From Patescibacteria group bacterium (GTDB lineage: Bacteria; Patescibacteriota; Minisyncoccia; Phycocordibacterales; Phycocordibacteraceae), in assembly GCA_024653825.1 (NCBI GenBank), contig JANLHF010000016.1, positions 1 to 36,588 on the forward strand: DNA of 36,588 nt. Direction: 5' to 3'. The translations under genes and the position numbers were made by a program. The notes under the pieces were generated by a model. It ran no database searches and was not told the origin of the DNA. It saw nothing but the letters and a program-made list of their open reading frames with translations. Positions 18,881 through 27,064 of this stretch are shown piece by piece. Each line of letters starts with the position of its first letter. Position 1 is the first letter of the stretch.

Positions 18881-19837
18881 ATGAGAATCACGACGTGGGG
18901 TACCCGCGGTTCGATGCCCGTCTCTTCGCCGGCCAGAGTGAAGCACGGTGGCAATACGACCTGCGTACAGATTCAGTCGGGCTGCATACCGGGCAACATG
19001 GTGCTCGTGATTGACTCGGGGACGGGAATCTTCCCCTGCTCCGCGCAGTACATCGCGATAAAACCGCGTCTCGCAATTCTACAGACGCACTGGCACAAGG
19101 ATCATCTCGACGGTTTGACCATGGCTCCGCACGCACACGCAGACCACGCTCGCGTGTCCGTGTACGGTCCTGAAGAGAACGGCTTCGGCCCAACTGAAGC
19201 AATGAAATGGCTCTTTCAGAAGCCCATATTCCCGCGAGAGTTCGCACAGATTGAGCATCGGTTCACCTGTACCACGCTTGGTAATCCGGGCAACCGGGTG
19301 ATCGTCGTTCATCCGAAGGCGGGCATCAACCTGATCACCATGGCGGAATACCTGACGGCAGGCACGAACAAGCAGCTGCATCTGGGCGACCAGTGGCACG
19401 ATGCAGCCGAGTGCATGATCATTACCATGTACAAAACGGCGCATCCCGACTTCGCAATCTCGTACCGCGTTGTCGAGAACCCAACGGGCAAGGTGTTCGT
19501 CTTCGTGACCGATCACGAGAAGCAGGCCGAGCATTCAAAGGACCTGCTCGACCACGTACGCGACGCTGACGTCTTGATCCAAGACGCCCAATACACCGAA
19601 GAGGTGTACGCCACGCGGACCGCAGGCTTCGGCCACGGCACGGCACATTACTGCGTCGAGGTGGCCATTCGAGCCAAGGCGAAGAAGTTGTATCTGACGC
19701 ATCACGACCCGATGGCGACCGACGAAGACATCGACCATATGGTCGAAGACGCGTGGTGGTTCGCGAGGAACATCATCGAACCGCTCTCGCTTCTCAAGAT
19801 CGAAGCCGCCTCAGACTATATGAAAATCGAGGTCTGA
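18881..19837 (+). CDS. MBL-fold metallohydrolase
   Basis: 'MRITTWGTRGSMPVSSPARVKHGGNTTCVQI', HxHxDH in 'QTHWHKDHLDG'; SD GGAGG at 18871 so start is 18878 or 18881 rather than 18869. Confidence 0.88.
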   Translation: MRITTWGTRGSMPVSSPARVKHGGNTTCVQIQSGCIPGNMVLVIDSGTGIFPCSAQYIAIKPRLAILQTHWHKDHLDGLTMAPHAHADHARVSVYGPEENGFGPTEAMKWLFQKPIFPREFAQIEHRFTCTTLGNPGNRVIVVHPKAGINLITMAEYLTAGTNKQLHLGDQWHDAAECMIITMYKTAHPDFAISYRVVENPTGKVFVFVTDHEKQAEHSKDLLDHVRDADVLIQDAQYTEEVYATRTAGFGHGTAHYCVEVAIRAKAKKLYLTHHDPMATDEDIDHMVEDAWWFARNIIEPLSLLKIEAASDYMKIEV

Positions 19838-19846
19838 CTTCCCTCT

Positions 19847-19881
19847 CGCCGCGTTCCACAACGGAACGTGGCGATTTCTTT
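19847..19881 (+). terminator. Intrinsic terminator
   Basis: CGCCGCGTTCC acaac GGAACGTGGCG followed by ATTTCTTTT. Confidence 0.8.
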
Positions 19882-20252
19882 TAGCCGATAAAGAAGAAGT
19901 AGACGCCGGCAACGAGAATGATGATGCCGTAAAGATTGACCGACTCTAGGAACTTTTTTGTAACCATTTTGTGAAGCACCTCAGGAGCGAGGATATACAT
20001 AACGCCCTTAGCAAGAGTCAGCCACAAGAGGATAGTGACAAGCGTGCGCCAAGTGCCGTCCCAAATATTGTTTTGGAGCAGGAACACGGTTGACAGAAAG
20101 ATGAGCATCGCACCGGCAAGATACATAATGGCCGGATGATCAAAGAGGTCTTTGAGTATATTTGCGAGCGTTTTACCGCGAAACATAAGAAAGAGGCCAC
20201 TGACAATGAAATACACTCCTAATACTTTGGCGACAAGCAACGGAATTTCCAT
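19881..20252 (-). CDS. Small integral membrane protein (hypothetical)
   Basis: 123 aa with four hydrophobic segments; same strand and downstream of msrB. Confidence 0.7.
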   Translation of the reverse strand: MEIPLLVAKVLGVYFIVSGLFLMFRGKTLANILKDLFDHPAIMYLAGAMLIFLSTVFLLQNNIWDGTWRTLVTILLWLTLAKGVMYILAPEVLHKMVTKKFLESVNLYGIIILVAGVYFFFIG

Positions 20253-20339
20253 AATGAATCAATAATGACTAATGAATATATGGTACCACTCTTCCCCGTG
20301 GTCAATCTGCCGCGTTTGGGAAAGCGCGACGCCAGTATT

Positions 20340-20711
20340 TCACTTTTTTTTAAAATCTAGGCAGACGGAGTTGATACAATATCGCTTACCACCCGCCTCT
20401 GCGGGGCCATCATCAAAGACGTGCCCGAGGTGCGCCCCACAGGTCTTGCACACAACTTCCGTGCGCGCCATGCCAAGACTTGTGTCTTGTTTCAGTTCAA
20501 CGTGCTCCAAATTAACCGGGTCGGTAAAGCTTGGCCAGCCAGTACCGGAATCAAACTTTGTGTCGGACGAGAAAAGTTCCGCCCCACATACTGCGCACTT
20601 ATAGGTGCCATTCTCATGATTGTTCACGTATGTGCCAGTAAACGGCATCTCGGTCCCGCCCTCGCGCGCGACACGACGGAGTTCCGGCGAGAGTTCTTCG
20701 TCTTTTTTCAT
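20340..20711 (-). CDS. msrB: Peptide-methionine (R)-S-oxide reductase MsrB
   Basis: 'CAVCGAELFSSDTKFDSGTGWPSF', 'CKTCGAHLGHVFDDGP', 'RYCINSVCLDF'. Confidence 0.97.
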   Translation of the reverse strand: MKKDEELSPELRRVAREGGTEMPFTGTYVNNHENGTYKCAVCGAELFSSDTKFDSGTGWPSFTDPVNLEHVELKQDTSLGMARTEVVCKTCGAHLGHVFDDGPAEAGGKRYCINSVCLDFKKK

Positions 20712-21253
20712 GGTGTTTTATTAGATTTAAGTAATTCAGCAAATTCTTTCTGCACTTTCTCCACCTTGGGATTAATGACAAGGTTGCAGTACGCCTTCTC
20801 GGGGTTGCGTGCGAAGTAATTGCGATGGTCGGGCTCCGCCTCGTAGAACGCAGTTAAGGGCTGCACCTCCGTTACGACGCGCCCGCCCTCCTTTGATGAT
20901 GCATCTATTTCGCGAATGAACGCCTCCGCCTCTTCTTTCTGCGCGGGCGTCGTATAAAGAATGATGGATCGATATTGCGTGCCGACATCGTTTCCCTGCC
21001 GGTTGAGCGTTGTCGGGTCATGCGTCGCGAAGAATACTGTCATAAGCGTACGGAATGACACTTTCGCCGGGTCGTACATTATCCGCGTCACCTCTGCGTG
21101 TCCAGTATCGCCGGTACACACTCGCTCATACGTCGGGTTCGGCGTCGTCCCGCCTGCATAGCCGGGTATAACCGACTCTACACCGTCCAGCATGGTGAAT
21201 ACTGCCTCGGTACACCAGAAGCAACCACCACCAAATACTGCAATTTCTTTCAT
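20708..21253 (-). CDS. msrA: Peptide-methionine (S)-S-oxide reductase MsrA
   Basis: 'FGGGCFWCTEAVF', 'GYAGGTTPNPTYERVCTGDTGHAEV'; overlaps msrB start by 4 nt. Confidence 0.97.
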   Translation of the reverse strand: MKEIAVFGGGCFWCTEAVFTMLDGVESVIPGYAGGTTPNPTYERVCTGDTGHAEVTRIMYDPAKVSFRTLMTVFFATHDPTTLNRQGNDVGTQYRSIILYTTPAQKEEAEAFIREIDASSKEGGRVVTEVQPLTAFYEAEPDHRNYFARNPEKAYCNLVINPKVEKVQKEFAELLKSNKTP

Positions 21254-21271
21254 AAGAATATGGTACTACGT

Positions 21272-22360
21272 TTAGCCGAAGGTAAATGCGTACAGACGCA
21301 ATCCCTTCCCTTTTACATTCAGCTTGAGCACGTGCTCACCGGCCTGCGGGTTGCGTATCAGTTTGTAGAGCCGACTTTCTTTCATAACAACGACGCCTCC
21401 CGACACATCTTCGCCGCCCGCATCTCCAACCGGCATGCCGTCTTGCAGGACTTCAACTGAGATGGCCGTGTCCGCTTCAGCAACGATGTATACGTTTTTC
21501 GCATTGTAGCGGTACACCGCGGAAGCGCTTGAAACCGATTCAGCATACTCGGGAGCGATGCTCCACGTCCCGCCGAGGTACAACACGTTTGGCGAAGACG
21601 TCTGCGGCAATGAGAACGTCTGCTCACCTGCGCGCCCCGGTGTCCCGTTTGCGAGGTATCTGTTCCGGGAGGAACCGAAGTACGTCTCAGGACTTTCCGC
21701 GGCAGTGATTTCCGCTGGCATCTCTGAGACGGCGAGCGCACTGTCCGTCGCCGGTGCATTCATACCAAGCACCTGCGCACGTTCGGCGAGCAGTTCGCGA
21801 ATCTTCATCTCGGTCTCCTCGTAGGAACCTTCACCGATATGGTCGTAGACGACGTTGCCATAGATATCGATGATGTACTTACGCGGCCAGTACTGATTGC
21901 CGTACGCATTCCACGTCGCGTAGTCATTATCAAGCACAATCGGATAGGTAATGCCGAATGTCTTCATTGCCTTACGCACGTTGTCGATATCCTTTTCAAA
22001 TGCAAATTCCGGCGTATGGATACCGATAATCTCGAGCCCCTGATCTTTATATGTTGCATACAACGCCTTCATATACGGGAACGTACGTTGACAGTTGATA
22101 CAGCTGTAGGTCAGGAAATCTACCACAATTACCTTCTTGCCGACGAGCTCTTTAATGGTGACGCCGTCGGTGTTTACGAACCCGGATGGATTTACTATTT
22201 CCGTATACGGGACGCCCGTGGATACCGCTTTCGTCTGTGCACCGGTAGGAGAGAGTGCTGATCCTTGCTGTACCGGCGCGGGCGACGCGAGAAACAGGAA
22301 CAGAAGTCCGACGACGACGACGCCAGACACAATCGCACTAATAGTATATTCTGCTTTCAT
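21272..22360 (-). CDS. Membrane-anchored redoxin (DipZ C-terminal-like/TlpA-like thioredoxin-fold protein)
   Basis: N-terminal TM; 'VVDFLTYSCINCQRTFPYMKALYATYKDQGLEIIGIHTPEFAFE' with CxxC; C-terminal beta-rich domain as in DipZ-type proteins. Confidence 0.9.
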   Translation of the reverse strand: MKAEYTISAIVSGVVVVGLLFLFLASPAPVQQGSALSPTGAQTKAVSTGVPYTEIVNPSGFVNTDGVTIKELVGKKVIVVDFLTYSCINCQRTFPYMKALYATYKDQGLEIIGIHTPEFAFEKDIDNVRKAMKTFGITYPIVLDNDYATWNAYGNQYWPRKYIIDIYGNVVYDHIGEGSYEETEMKIRELLAERAQVLGMNAPATDSALAVSEMPAEITAAESPETYFGSSRNRYLANGTPGRAGEQTFSLPQTSSPNVLYLGGTWSIAPEYAESVSSASAVYRYNAKNVYIVAEADTAISVEVLQDGMPVGDAGGEDVSGGVVVMKESRLYKLIRNPQAGEHVLKLNVKGKGLRLYAFTFG

Positions 22361-22363
22361 AAT

Positions 22364-23089
22364 TTATTTCACTTTCTCTAATAAGAGCTGTTCGAACTTG
22401 GTAACATCCGGGAAACCGACATCAAGAATCAGAATTTCGAGCCTCTTCTCGTAGCCAGTGATAATCAATAATCCAAGAATGACGAAGAGGATGCCGATGC
22501 CGCGTTTAAGATACCCTCGCGAGTCGGACACCCTCGTCAGACGGTCAGCGAAACGCTGTCCGAGAAGCGCGATGAGCAAGAGGACGAGCGCGAGGCCGAT
22601 AACATACGCGAGGATATACGCGGTCCCGAGCGCAAACGATACGGGAAGTACCGACGCGAGAATAACGAAGTAGGTCGGCGAACAAGTAGCAAACACGGGG
22701 CCCAAACCTGCACCGATGAGCATGTCACCGAGAACGCTCTTACGCTGGTAGCCACTGCCAACGAGCTTATTTGAACCGGCTGACATCTTCGCAATGCCGG
22801 GAATCCTCTCCCAGAGCGACGGGAAGATGAGCGTGAGACCGAAAAACAGAACAATGCCACCGGAGAGATACGCCCAGAATTGCGGCGGCACCATAATGAA
22901 TACGGTGGACACTTTCAAGAGATACGTGAAGACGATGACCGAGAGAGCTAGAGACCCCACCACAATATAGGGAGTCGCACGGCTTCTTCCCGAAGCCGAA
23001 GTCCCTATGACAACCGGTAAGAGCGGTAGTACGCAGGGTGCGAGTACCGTTAACACGCCCGCGATGAATGAGACGAAAAGGAGCGTCAT
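22364..23089 (-). CDS. ccdA: CcdA/DsbD-like thiol-disulfide transmembrane transporter
   Basis: 'LTVLAPCVLPLLPVVIGTSASG', 'GLGPVFATCSPTYFVILASVLP'; six hydrophobic segments with paired Cys in TM regions. Confidence 0.9.
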   Translation of the reverse strand: MTLLFVSFIAGVLTVLAPCVLPLLPVVIGTSASGRSRATPYIVVGSLALSVIVFTYLLKVSTVFIMVPPQFWAYLSGGIVLFFGLTLIFPSLWERIPGIAKMSAGSNKLVGSGYQRKSVLGDMLIGAGLGPVFATCSPTYFVILASVLPVSFALGTAYILAYVIGLALVLLLIALLGQRFADRLTRVSDSRGYLKRGIGILFVILGLLIITGYEKRLEILILDVGFPDVTKFEQLLLEKVK

Positions 23090-23090
23090 G

Positions 23091-23306
23091 CTACTGCACT
23101 GCGCCCTCGTCCTGCATCATGGCGTCCGTGCCGGTCGCCACCATCATTTCATCCACGGGATTCACCATCGTATCGCCGGCGGGCACCATCATGGAATTGT
23201 CCTGTTGCATTATTGCGTCGCTGTCCGCGTCGCGCGGAGCAAACATCGCCCATCCCGCCCAGCCCAAGAGGATAACTGCTGCACCGATAATAAACGTCTT
23301 TGTCAT
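23091..23306 (-). CDS. Small membrane-anchored methionine-rich protein
   Basis: 71 aa: single N-terminal TM then 'DSDAIMQQDNSMMVPAGDTMVNPVDEMMVATGTDAMMQDEGAVQ'; 10 Met total, 8 in the tail; 1-nt gap to ccdA. Confidence 0.8.
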   Translation of the reverse strand: MTKTFIIGAAVILLGWAGWAMFAPRDADSDAIMQQDNSMMVPAGDTMVNPVDEMMVATGTDAMMQDEGAVQ

Positions 23307-23330
23307 GTTTGATTGATTACGTGATAATTA

Positions 23331-23364
23331 AAAACTATGTCCCCAGTATAGAGGGCATAGTTTT
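23331..23364. promoter_or_regulatory. 34-bp dyad overlapping the -10 (operator candidate)
   Basis: AAAACTATG (23331-23339) and CATAGTTTT (23356-23364) flanking TATACT. Confidence 0.6.
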
Positions 23365-23373
23365 AGATGTAAA
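23345..23373 (-). promoter_or_regulatory. Sigma70-like promoter of the Met-rich/ccdA/msr operon
   Basis: Minus strand TTTACA - 17 nt - TATACT. Confidence 0.7.
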
Positions 23374-23389
23374 GTCGGTTTTACACGGC

Positions 23390-23752
23390 TTAGAGATAGC
23401 GCTCGGCGTAGAGACGCGCGGCAAGCTTTGAGATGACCATAACTCCAAGTGCGATAGAGATCCACGGGTCAATCGCATGCGCGAGCCCTTGTGCGATAAG
23501 AGCAATGGTCAATACTGTGATGCCAGAGAGGTAGGCGACGCGTCCTGCATGCATGGTATGAAGGGCTTCACGTTCGTCACTAGATCGTTCGTACAATACG
23601 AATCCAGCCCACAGGCATGCAAGTGCCGCAGCCGCAAGAAGCGCGATCATCTGTGCCTTCGCAGGCATCCATAACATAAACGGGTCGGAGAGAAGTATGA
23701 GTAGGACGACGAGTACCGCAGCTGTACTGATGTACGAGAGTTTATTTGCCAT
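23390..23752 (-). CDS. Small multi-pass membrane protein partnered with XRE regulator
   Basis: About 120 aa, four hydrophobic segments with 'ERSSDEREALHTMHAGRVAYLSG' loop; start overlaps the XRE stop. Confidence 0.75.
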   Translation of the reverse strand: MANKLSYISTAAVLVVLLILLSDPFMLWMPAKAQMIALLAAAALACLWAGFVLYERSSDEREALHTMHAGRVAYLSGITVLTIALIAQGLAHAIDPWISIALGVMVISKLAARLYAERYL

Positions 23753-23954
23753 AGGAAATGCGAAAGACATCCTCCACAGAGACCTTACATGCCGCGGCTA
23801 TTTTGAGCGCGAGCAGAACCGAGGGAGTGTAGTGCCCTTTCTCAATAGAGATGACCGTCTGACGGGTAACGCCAACTTTGTCCGCAAACGCTTCTTGGGT
23901 CAATCCTTTTTGAGTACGCAAGGTATACACGGAATTAGTGATATGTTCGGCCAT
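23742..23954 (-). CDS. XRE-family HTH transcriptional regulator
   Basis: 'TNSVYTLRTQKGLTQEAFADKVGVTRQTVISIEKGHYTPSVLLALKIAAACKVSVEDVF'; preceded by TTGACA-17-TATCAT. Confidence 0.93.
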   Translation of the reverse strand: MAEHITNSVYTLRTQKGLTQEAFADKVGVTRQTVISIEKGHYTPSVLLALKIAAACKVSVEDVFRISYGK

Positions 23955-24066
23955 GCAGGTGCGAATAGTGCTTCTGTATTCTGTAATATACATGATAAAT
24001 GCCGTCCGACAGATTGTCAAATCGTCTTTACATAATCAGCGCTTGATGCAAATCTAATATTCGTTC

Positions 24067-24792
24067 TCAAGTCGCCAAATAGTGCTTGAGCGTATATATC
24101 CAATCCGCCTCCGTCGCCGGATTCTTCTCCTTCTCTCCGAGCAACCACTCCAGATACTTCCGGTCGGTTGTTGCCACTTCCTCCAACTTCTTACCGCTAT
24201 ATTTCCCGAAACGGATGGTAGTGAAGAGGAGCGGGCGTGCCGATATCGCGAGCATCGCGTCGAGTGCCGCTTCCTCAGTACCATGTCGCTCCTTCATCTT
24301 CTCGGCGAGACGCCCAAAGAGCGCCTCTAGCACGAGCACGTCGCCAAGCGCGTCGTGTGCCTCGGCCTCGGCCTCGACGTCGAGATCGAGCAGATAGCGC
24401 AAATATTGGAGACGATAATTCGGCATGACGTCATCTGGGTCGAGCGCGTAGGCGAGCTTATAGGTGCAGATGGAGCGCTTCGGGACGACGCCCTCGCGTG
24501 CGAGCATCGCGAGATCAAAGGCAGCGTTGTGCGCGACGACGACCGTGTCCTCATGTTCCAATAAATCTTTCAGCCCAGAATATTCAGCCGCGTCCTTAAA
24601 CAACGGACGCTTGGCGACCATCCGCTCCGTGATGTGATGAATCGCCATCGATTCTATAGATATCGGCACCGGCGGCTTGTACGTGGCATCCACGAGGGGT
24701 TCGTCCACAAAGCGATCCTTCATCGCCAGCTGACAGAGCCGATCTTTATCACTGTTCCCCGTCGTCTCCGTGTCCAAAAAAATAATCCTCAT
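24067..24792 (-). CDS. DnaQ-like 3'-5' exonuclease
   Basis: 'MRIIFLDTETTGN' ExoI DxE, 'VVAHNAAFDLAML', 'AHDALGDVLVLEAL'. Confidence 0.9.
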   Translation of the reverse strand: MRIIFLDTETTGNSDKDRLCQLAMKDRFVDEPLVDATYKPPVPISIESMAIHHITERMVAKRPLFKDAAEYSGLKDLLEHEDTVVVAHNAAFDLAMLAREGVVPKRSICTYKLAYALDPDDVMPNYRLQYLRYLLDLDVEAEAEAHDALGDVLVLEALFGRLAEKMKERHGTEEAALDAMLAISARPLLFTTIRFGKYSGKKLEEVATTDRKYLEWLLGEKEKNPATEADWIYTLKHYLAT

Positions 24793-24854
24793 AATGCCAT
24801 TGTACCGCACCCCTGCGAGGGTTTTGTAAATACCTACATGGGCTATGAGGGATA

Positions 24855-24880
24855 AAAAGAACGCCCCCGGAGGGGGCGTT
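24855..24880 (-). terminator. Intrinsic terminator of 24897-26051
   Basis: Minus strand AACGCCCCCTCCGGGGGCGTTCTTTTT. Confidence 0.9.
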
Positions 24881-24896
24881 GTAGCACAGTACTCGC

Positions 24897-26051
24897 TTAC
24901 TTCGCGAAACGGCGCTTTGCCGCTTTGATGCCCATCCAGATGAGCATGCCGAATCCCACAAACGGGAGCGCGATGATATACGCGAGTCCGATGAACGGAG
25001 CAATGAAGAAGAGTGCAATATCCTTGATGCGAGTCGCGGCTCTCTCCGACATTCCGCACCGGACCAGTTCCCGCACGCCCATATACGAAAGCGCGCCCAG
25101 CCCGACGAACGGGAAGGTGATGACGTAGACGAGTCCGATGAACGGCGCCGTGAAGAACATCAGGATGTTCTTCAGATACTCGCCAATCGTCGCCGGCTCG
25201 CTTACAGCCTTCGCCGACTCGACCTTTTTCTCCACAGTCGTTTCCATCCGGAGGACGGCCTTCTGGGCCCCCGCCCTTATCGTCCCGAGTGAGAATGCTT
25301 CTCCTTCGGGCCCACGAGTCGCTGCCTCGTCGACGCCAAGACCAAAGGCTCGTCTCATCTCGCGCCAGCCCATCCAGGCGAGTATACCGAGTCCGGCTAT
25401 GGGCAGAGTGGCAAGATATGCGAGCTCCAGCAGTGGGGCGAGAGAGAGGAATGCGACGTTCCGCAGGAACCAGGCAAGACTGCTTGGCATTCCGCGCTTC
25501 ACGAGACCTTCTTCGCCCATCGCGCCGAGCATATCAAGCCCTTCGAGCGGGAGCGTGATCGTGTGCGCCAGCCCGACGAACGGAGCTGCAAAATAGAGTC
25601 TCACGTTCCGCGGGAAGACGATGATCCTCTCCGGTATTCCTTCTGCCTTGGCTTCAAGAGCCTCGGGGGCCGGAGCAACAGACGCTTCGCCCTTCTCGAG
25701 AGCATCTTTGGTGCTTCGCTCGATGACGTCGGGAGAGAGCGGCTTGTCGAGGAAGTCGGAAACACCCGCCGCCTCCGCCTGCTTCCTATTATCGTCGGAG
25801 CCGTAGCCCGTGATGATAACGACCGGAAGCCAGGGCTGGCTCGCACGGATGCGCTGCGCCACTTCGATGCCGCTCATGCCGGGCATCTTGATGTCGGCGA
25901 ATACGACGTCGTACTTCTCGTTCTTGATCTTCTCTAGGGCATCTTCCCCATCGTGGGCGGTTATCACCGCATATCCCTTACCGGAGAGAACTCCGCTGAA
26001 ACTTCTGCCGATCACCGGATCGTCGTCAACGACGAGAACCTTCTTCTGCAT
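24897..26051 (-). CDS. Response-regulator receiver domain fused to four tandem membrane-hairpin repeats
   Basis: REC: 'KVLVVDDDPVIG', 'DVVFADIKMPGMSG', 'VVIITGYGS', 'FLDKPLS'. C-terminal half has four copies of ~38-aa 'hydrophobic-APFIGLxYxIxxPFxGxGxLxxMG'. SD AAGGAGA upstream of MQKKV. Confidence 0.9.
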   Translation of the reverse strand: MQKKVLVVDDDPVIGRSFSGVLSGKGYAVITAHDGEDALEKIKNEKYDVVFADIKMPGMSGIEVAQRIRASQPWLPVVIITGYGSDDNRKQAEAAGVSDFLDKPLSPDVIERSTKDALEKGEASVAPAPEALEAKAEGIPERIIVFPRNVRLYFAAPFVGLAHTITLPLEGLDMLGAMGEEGLVKRGMPSSLAWFLRNVAFLSLAPLLELAYLATLPIAGLGILAWMGWREMRRAFGLGVDEAATRGPEGEAFSLGTIRAGAQKAVLRMETTVEKKVESAKAVSEPATIGEYLKNILMFFTAPFIGLVYVITFPFVGLGALSYMGVRELVRCGMSERAATRIKDIALFFIAPFIGLAYIIALPFVGFGMLIWMGIKAAKRRFAK

Positions 26052-26145
26052 ACTCACAATTTTCTCCTTTCTCAAAATTACCAACGAGCTTGCTTCCGCC
26101 TATTATCATATCAAATATCCTGTCGCAAGATGTCACCCTATAGGC

Positions 26146-27024
26146 TTACATTTTATAGTATGCAAAGAGTGCGGTGACGCCAGCGAGATTCTTCTCCCAT
26201 TCAATCGCCTCATGCGTTGTGAGCTCAACGGTAATCGCCGGAACGCCGATGGAGGCAAGCCATCCCTCGGAATCGCCGTGGATGACATACGCATCAAAAA
26301 CCTTCACCGCCGTATACCCCGTCGCCTTTGCATAGACGTTCATAATCTCAAGCGTCTTCGGAAGGATGCCGTTGTTGCACTCCGAAGCGTACACGGAACC
26401 TGATTTACTGTGTAGAAATATCATTGCCTCCGGACTGTTGTCCAACACGAAATCCCGAATCGCTTTCGCCTCGGGCTCCGAGAAGGGCGCCGTGCCGGCA
26501 CTCGTCACCTTCCCGAGGAAGGTGCTCGTCGCCTGCCAGTTACAGTCAAAGTTGCGGTTAAGGTCCACTGTGTCTGCGTTATAGCGTCCGGGCACGAGGT
26601 TGGTGCCGGTCGGCACATCCGCGAGCGTAAAGCGTCCGGTGATGCCGAGTGCCTTGTACACGCCGTCAGGGTTCGCATCAGGGATGACCGTGACTGAGAG
26701 ATTCGCCGGAATGATTTCGGGATGCTCCTCCAGATAATCCATAAGGTCATATGCGAGGAGTACACTGTTCAACTCGTATCCGCCGTGTATACCGCCGACG
26801 AATCCGAGACGTGTCGTTCCCGTCCCATAGGTATACGCGTCGATGGTGCGACCCTGGACCGATGAGCCGATGACGACATGTCTCGCGGATGTATCGAGCG
26901 CTTTAACTACCTCTGAAATGACGGGAGAAGGACTTCGCAGGAGATACGCGACGAGCGCGATACTCCCGCATATCGCGATAACCACTAATGCGACGACCGC
27001 CCGTCTTCTATTTGAATCGCTCAT
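26146..27024 (-). CDS. M14-family zinc carboxypeptidase, membrane anchored
   Basis: N-terminal TM; 'FVGGIHGGYELNS', 'VIPDANPDG', 'DLNRNFDC', 'IFLHSKSG', 'ITVELTTHEAIEW'. Confidence 0.82.
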   Translation of the reverse strand: MSDSNRRRAVVALVVIAICGSIALVAYLLRSPSPVISEVVKALDTSARHVVIGSSVQGRTIDAYTYGTGTTRLGFVGGIHGGYELNSVLLAYDLMDYLEEHPEIIPANLSVTVIPDANPDGVYKALGITGRFTLADVPTGTNLVPGRYNADTVDLNRNFDCNWQATSTFLGKVTSAGTAPFSEPEAKAIRDFVLDNSPEAMIFLHSKSGSVYASECNNGILPKTLEIMNVYAKATGYTAVKVFDAYVIHGDSEGWLASIGVPAITVELTTHEAIEWEKNLAGVTALFAYYKM

Positions 27025-27064
27025 AGTTCGACAAACTCACTCTGGGTCACTGAGCGTAGTGGTC
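27025..27064. repeat. REP-like imperfect inverted repeat at the end of 27047-27949
   Basis: agttcgacaaactcactctgggtcactgagcgtagtggtcga: TCGAC/GTCGA ends plus internal CTCACT...CTGAG and CACT...AGTG. Confidence 0.45.
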
